A DNA stretch of 21,885 bases from JAMHZE01 sp964424715 (GTDB taxonomy: Bacteria; Pseudomonadota; Alphaproteobacteria; Rickettsiales; UBA8987), in contig CAYRJW010000024.1 in the NCBI GenBank assembly GCA_964424715.1, positions 1 to 21,885 on the forward strand. The letters are read 5' to 3'. The notes beneath the pieces were generated by a model. That model saw only the letters and a program-made list of their open reading frames with translations. It was not told where the DNA came from and made no database searches. The position numbers and the translations under genes are program-made. Within the stretch, counting starts at the first letter, position 1. Each line of letters begins with the position of its first letter. Of the stretch, positions 21,590-21,885 are shown in pieces.

Positions 21590-21885
21590 ATGCCTGATCT
21601 TGAGTTTGAAAATAGATATGAATGTCTGGTCGCCGGGGTAGATGAGGCGGGCAGGGGGCCTTGGGCCGGGCCGGTTGTAGCGGCGGCGGTTATACTGGAT
21701 AAGAACAATTTTCCGAAGGGGATGGATGATTCCAAGAAGCTTACGAAACAGAAACGGGAAATTATTTTTAGTGAACTGGTGAATAATTGTGATTTCGGGG
21801 TGGGGATAGTTTCAGAAACTACTATTGATGAGATAAATATTTTAAACGCCACCAAGCTTGCGATGAGGAACGCGGTTCTGGCGCT
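21590..21885 (+). CDS. rnhB: Ribonuclease HII, 5' part only
   Basis: It cleaves the RNA strand of RNA-DNA hybrids and removes single ribonucleotides from DNA. 98 codons are present before the window ends. The type-2 RNase H signature VAGVDEAGRGPWAGPVVAAA contains the catalytic Asp-Glu pair, and DDSKKLTKQKRE is the next conserved block; SETTIDEINILNATKLAM follows in register. The other catalytic Asp lies near the last bases or beyond. The ATG at 21590 has an AT-rich leader without Shine-Dalgarno, directly after element H; the first residues (MPDLEFENRYE) are a normal short lead-in. Confidence 0.95.
   Translation, partial: MPDLEFENRYECLVAGVDEAGRGPWAGPVVAAAVILDKNNFPKGMDDSKKLTKQKREIIFSELVNNCDFGVGIVSETTIDEINILNATKLAMRNAVLA

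Overview
This is a chromosomal piece of an alphaproteobacterium, from a draft assembly with two 10-N scaffold gaps (566-575 and 13368-13377). The alphaproteobacterial call rests on a clear TrcR (DUF1013) cell-cycle regulator, a Mg-type HemB metal loop, an alpha-style UvrA first zinc module (CPVSG), a thioredoxin-reductase-like ferredoxin-NADP reductase, and motifs matching CtrA (TTAA-N7-TTAA) and CcrM (GANTC) sites. Genus cannot be fixed from the window. Housekeeping genes are moderately GC-rich. A scattered set of minus-strand genes of unknown function is visibly AT-richer.

Layout. 1-709: two exported minus-strand proteins, one cut by the window edge and one lipoprotein split by a gap. 857-2263: lpdA. 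2293-3120: orphan gene. 3231-6415: plus-strand run of an outer-membrane barrel-like protein, ferredoxin-NADP reductase, a degenerate GIY-YIG protein and folD. 6412-7038: orphan gene. 7250-10774: uvrA and a secreted YbhB/YbcL (PEBP) protein. 10776-11498: RluA-type pseudouridine synthase. 11638-13508: phage packaging remnant, a frameshifted large terminase plus a small upstream gene. 13585-14250: orphan gene. 14362-16674: metE with a strong terminator and a MetR-like box. 16937-17656: orphan gene. 17722-18276: trcR. 18554-21885: rpsD, hemB, a secreted Sel1-repeat protein and the 5' part of rnhB.

No operon encodes a single pathway. The genes serve central metabolism (lpdA, folD, metE, hemB, ferredoxin-NADP reductase), repair and nucleic-acid upkeep (uvrA, rnhB), translation (rpsD, RluA) and cell-cycle control (trcR). 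I see no defence system, CRISPR, IS transposase, rRNA or tRNA.

The most striking feature is eight inverted-repeat elements at gene junctions in 22 kb. Four (5065-5124, 18290-18419, 20221-20322, 21524-21579) are arrays of degenerate 7- or 8-base words that switch to their reverse complement halfway. Four (5415-5500, 11509-11633, 13015-13102, 16819-16872) are G/C-rich palindromes; in three of these each arm is itself a hairpin. One word array supplies the end of hemB and part of the signal peptide of the next protein. Another puts five GANTC sites upstream of trcR.
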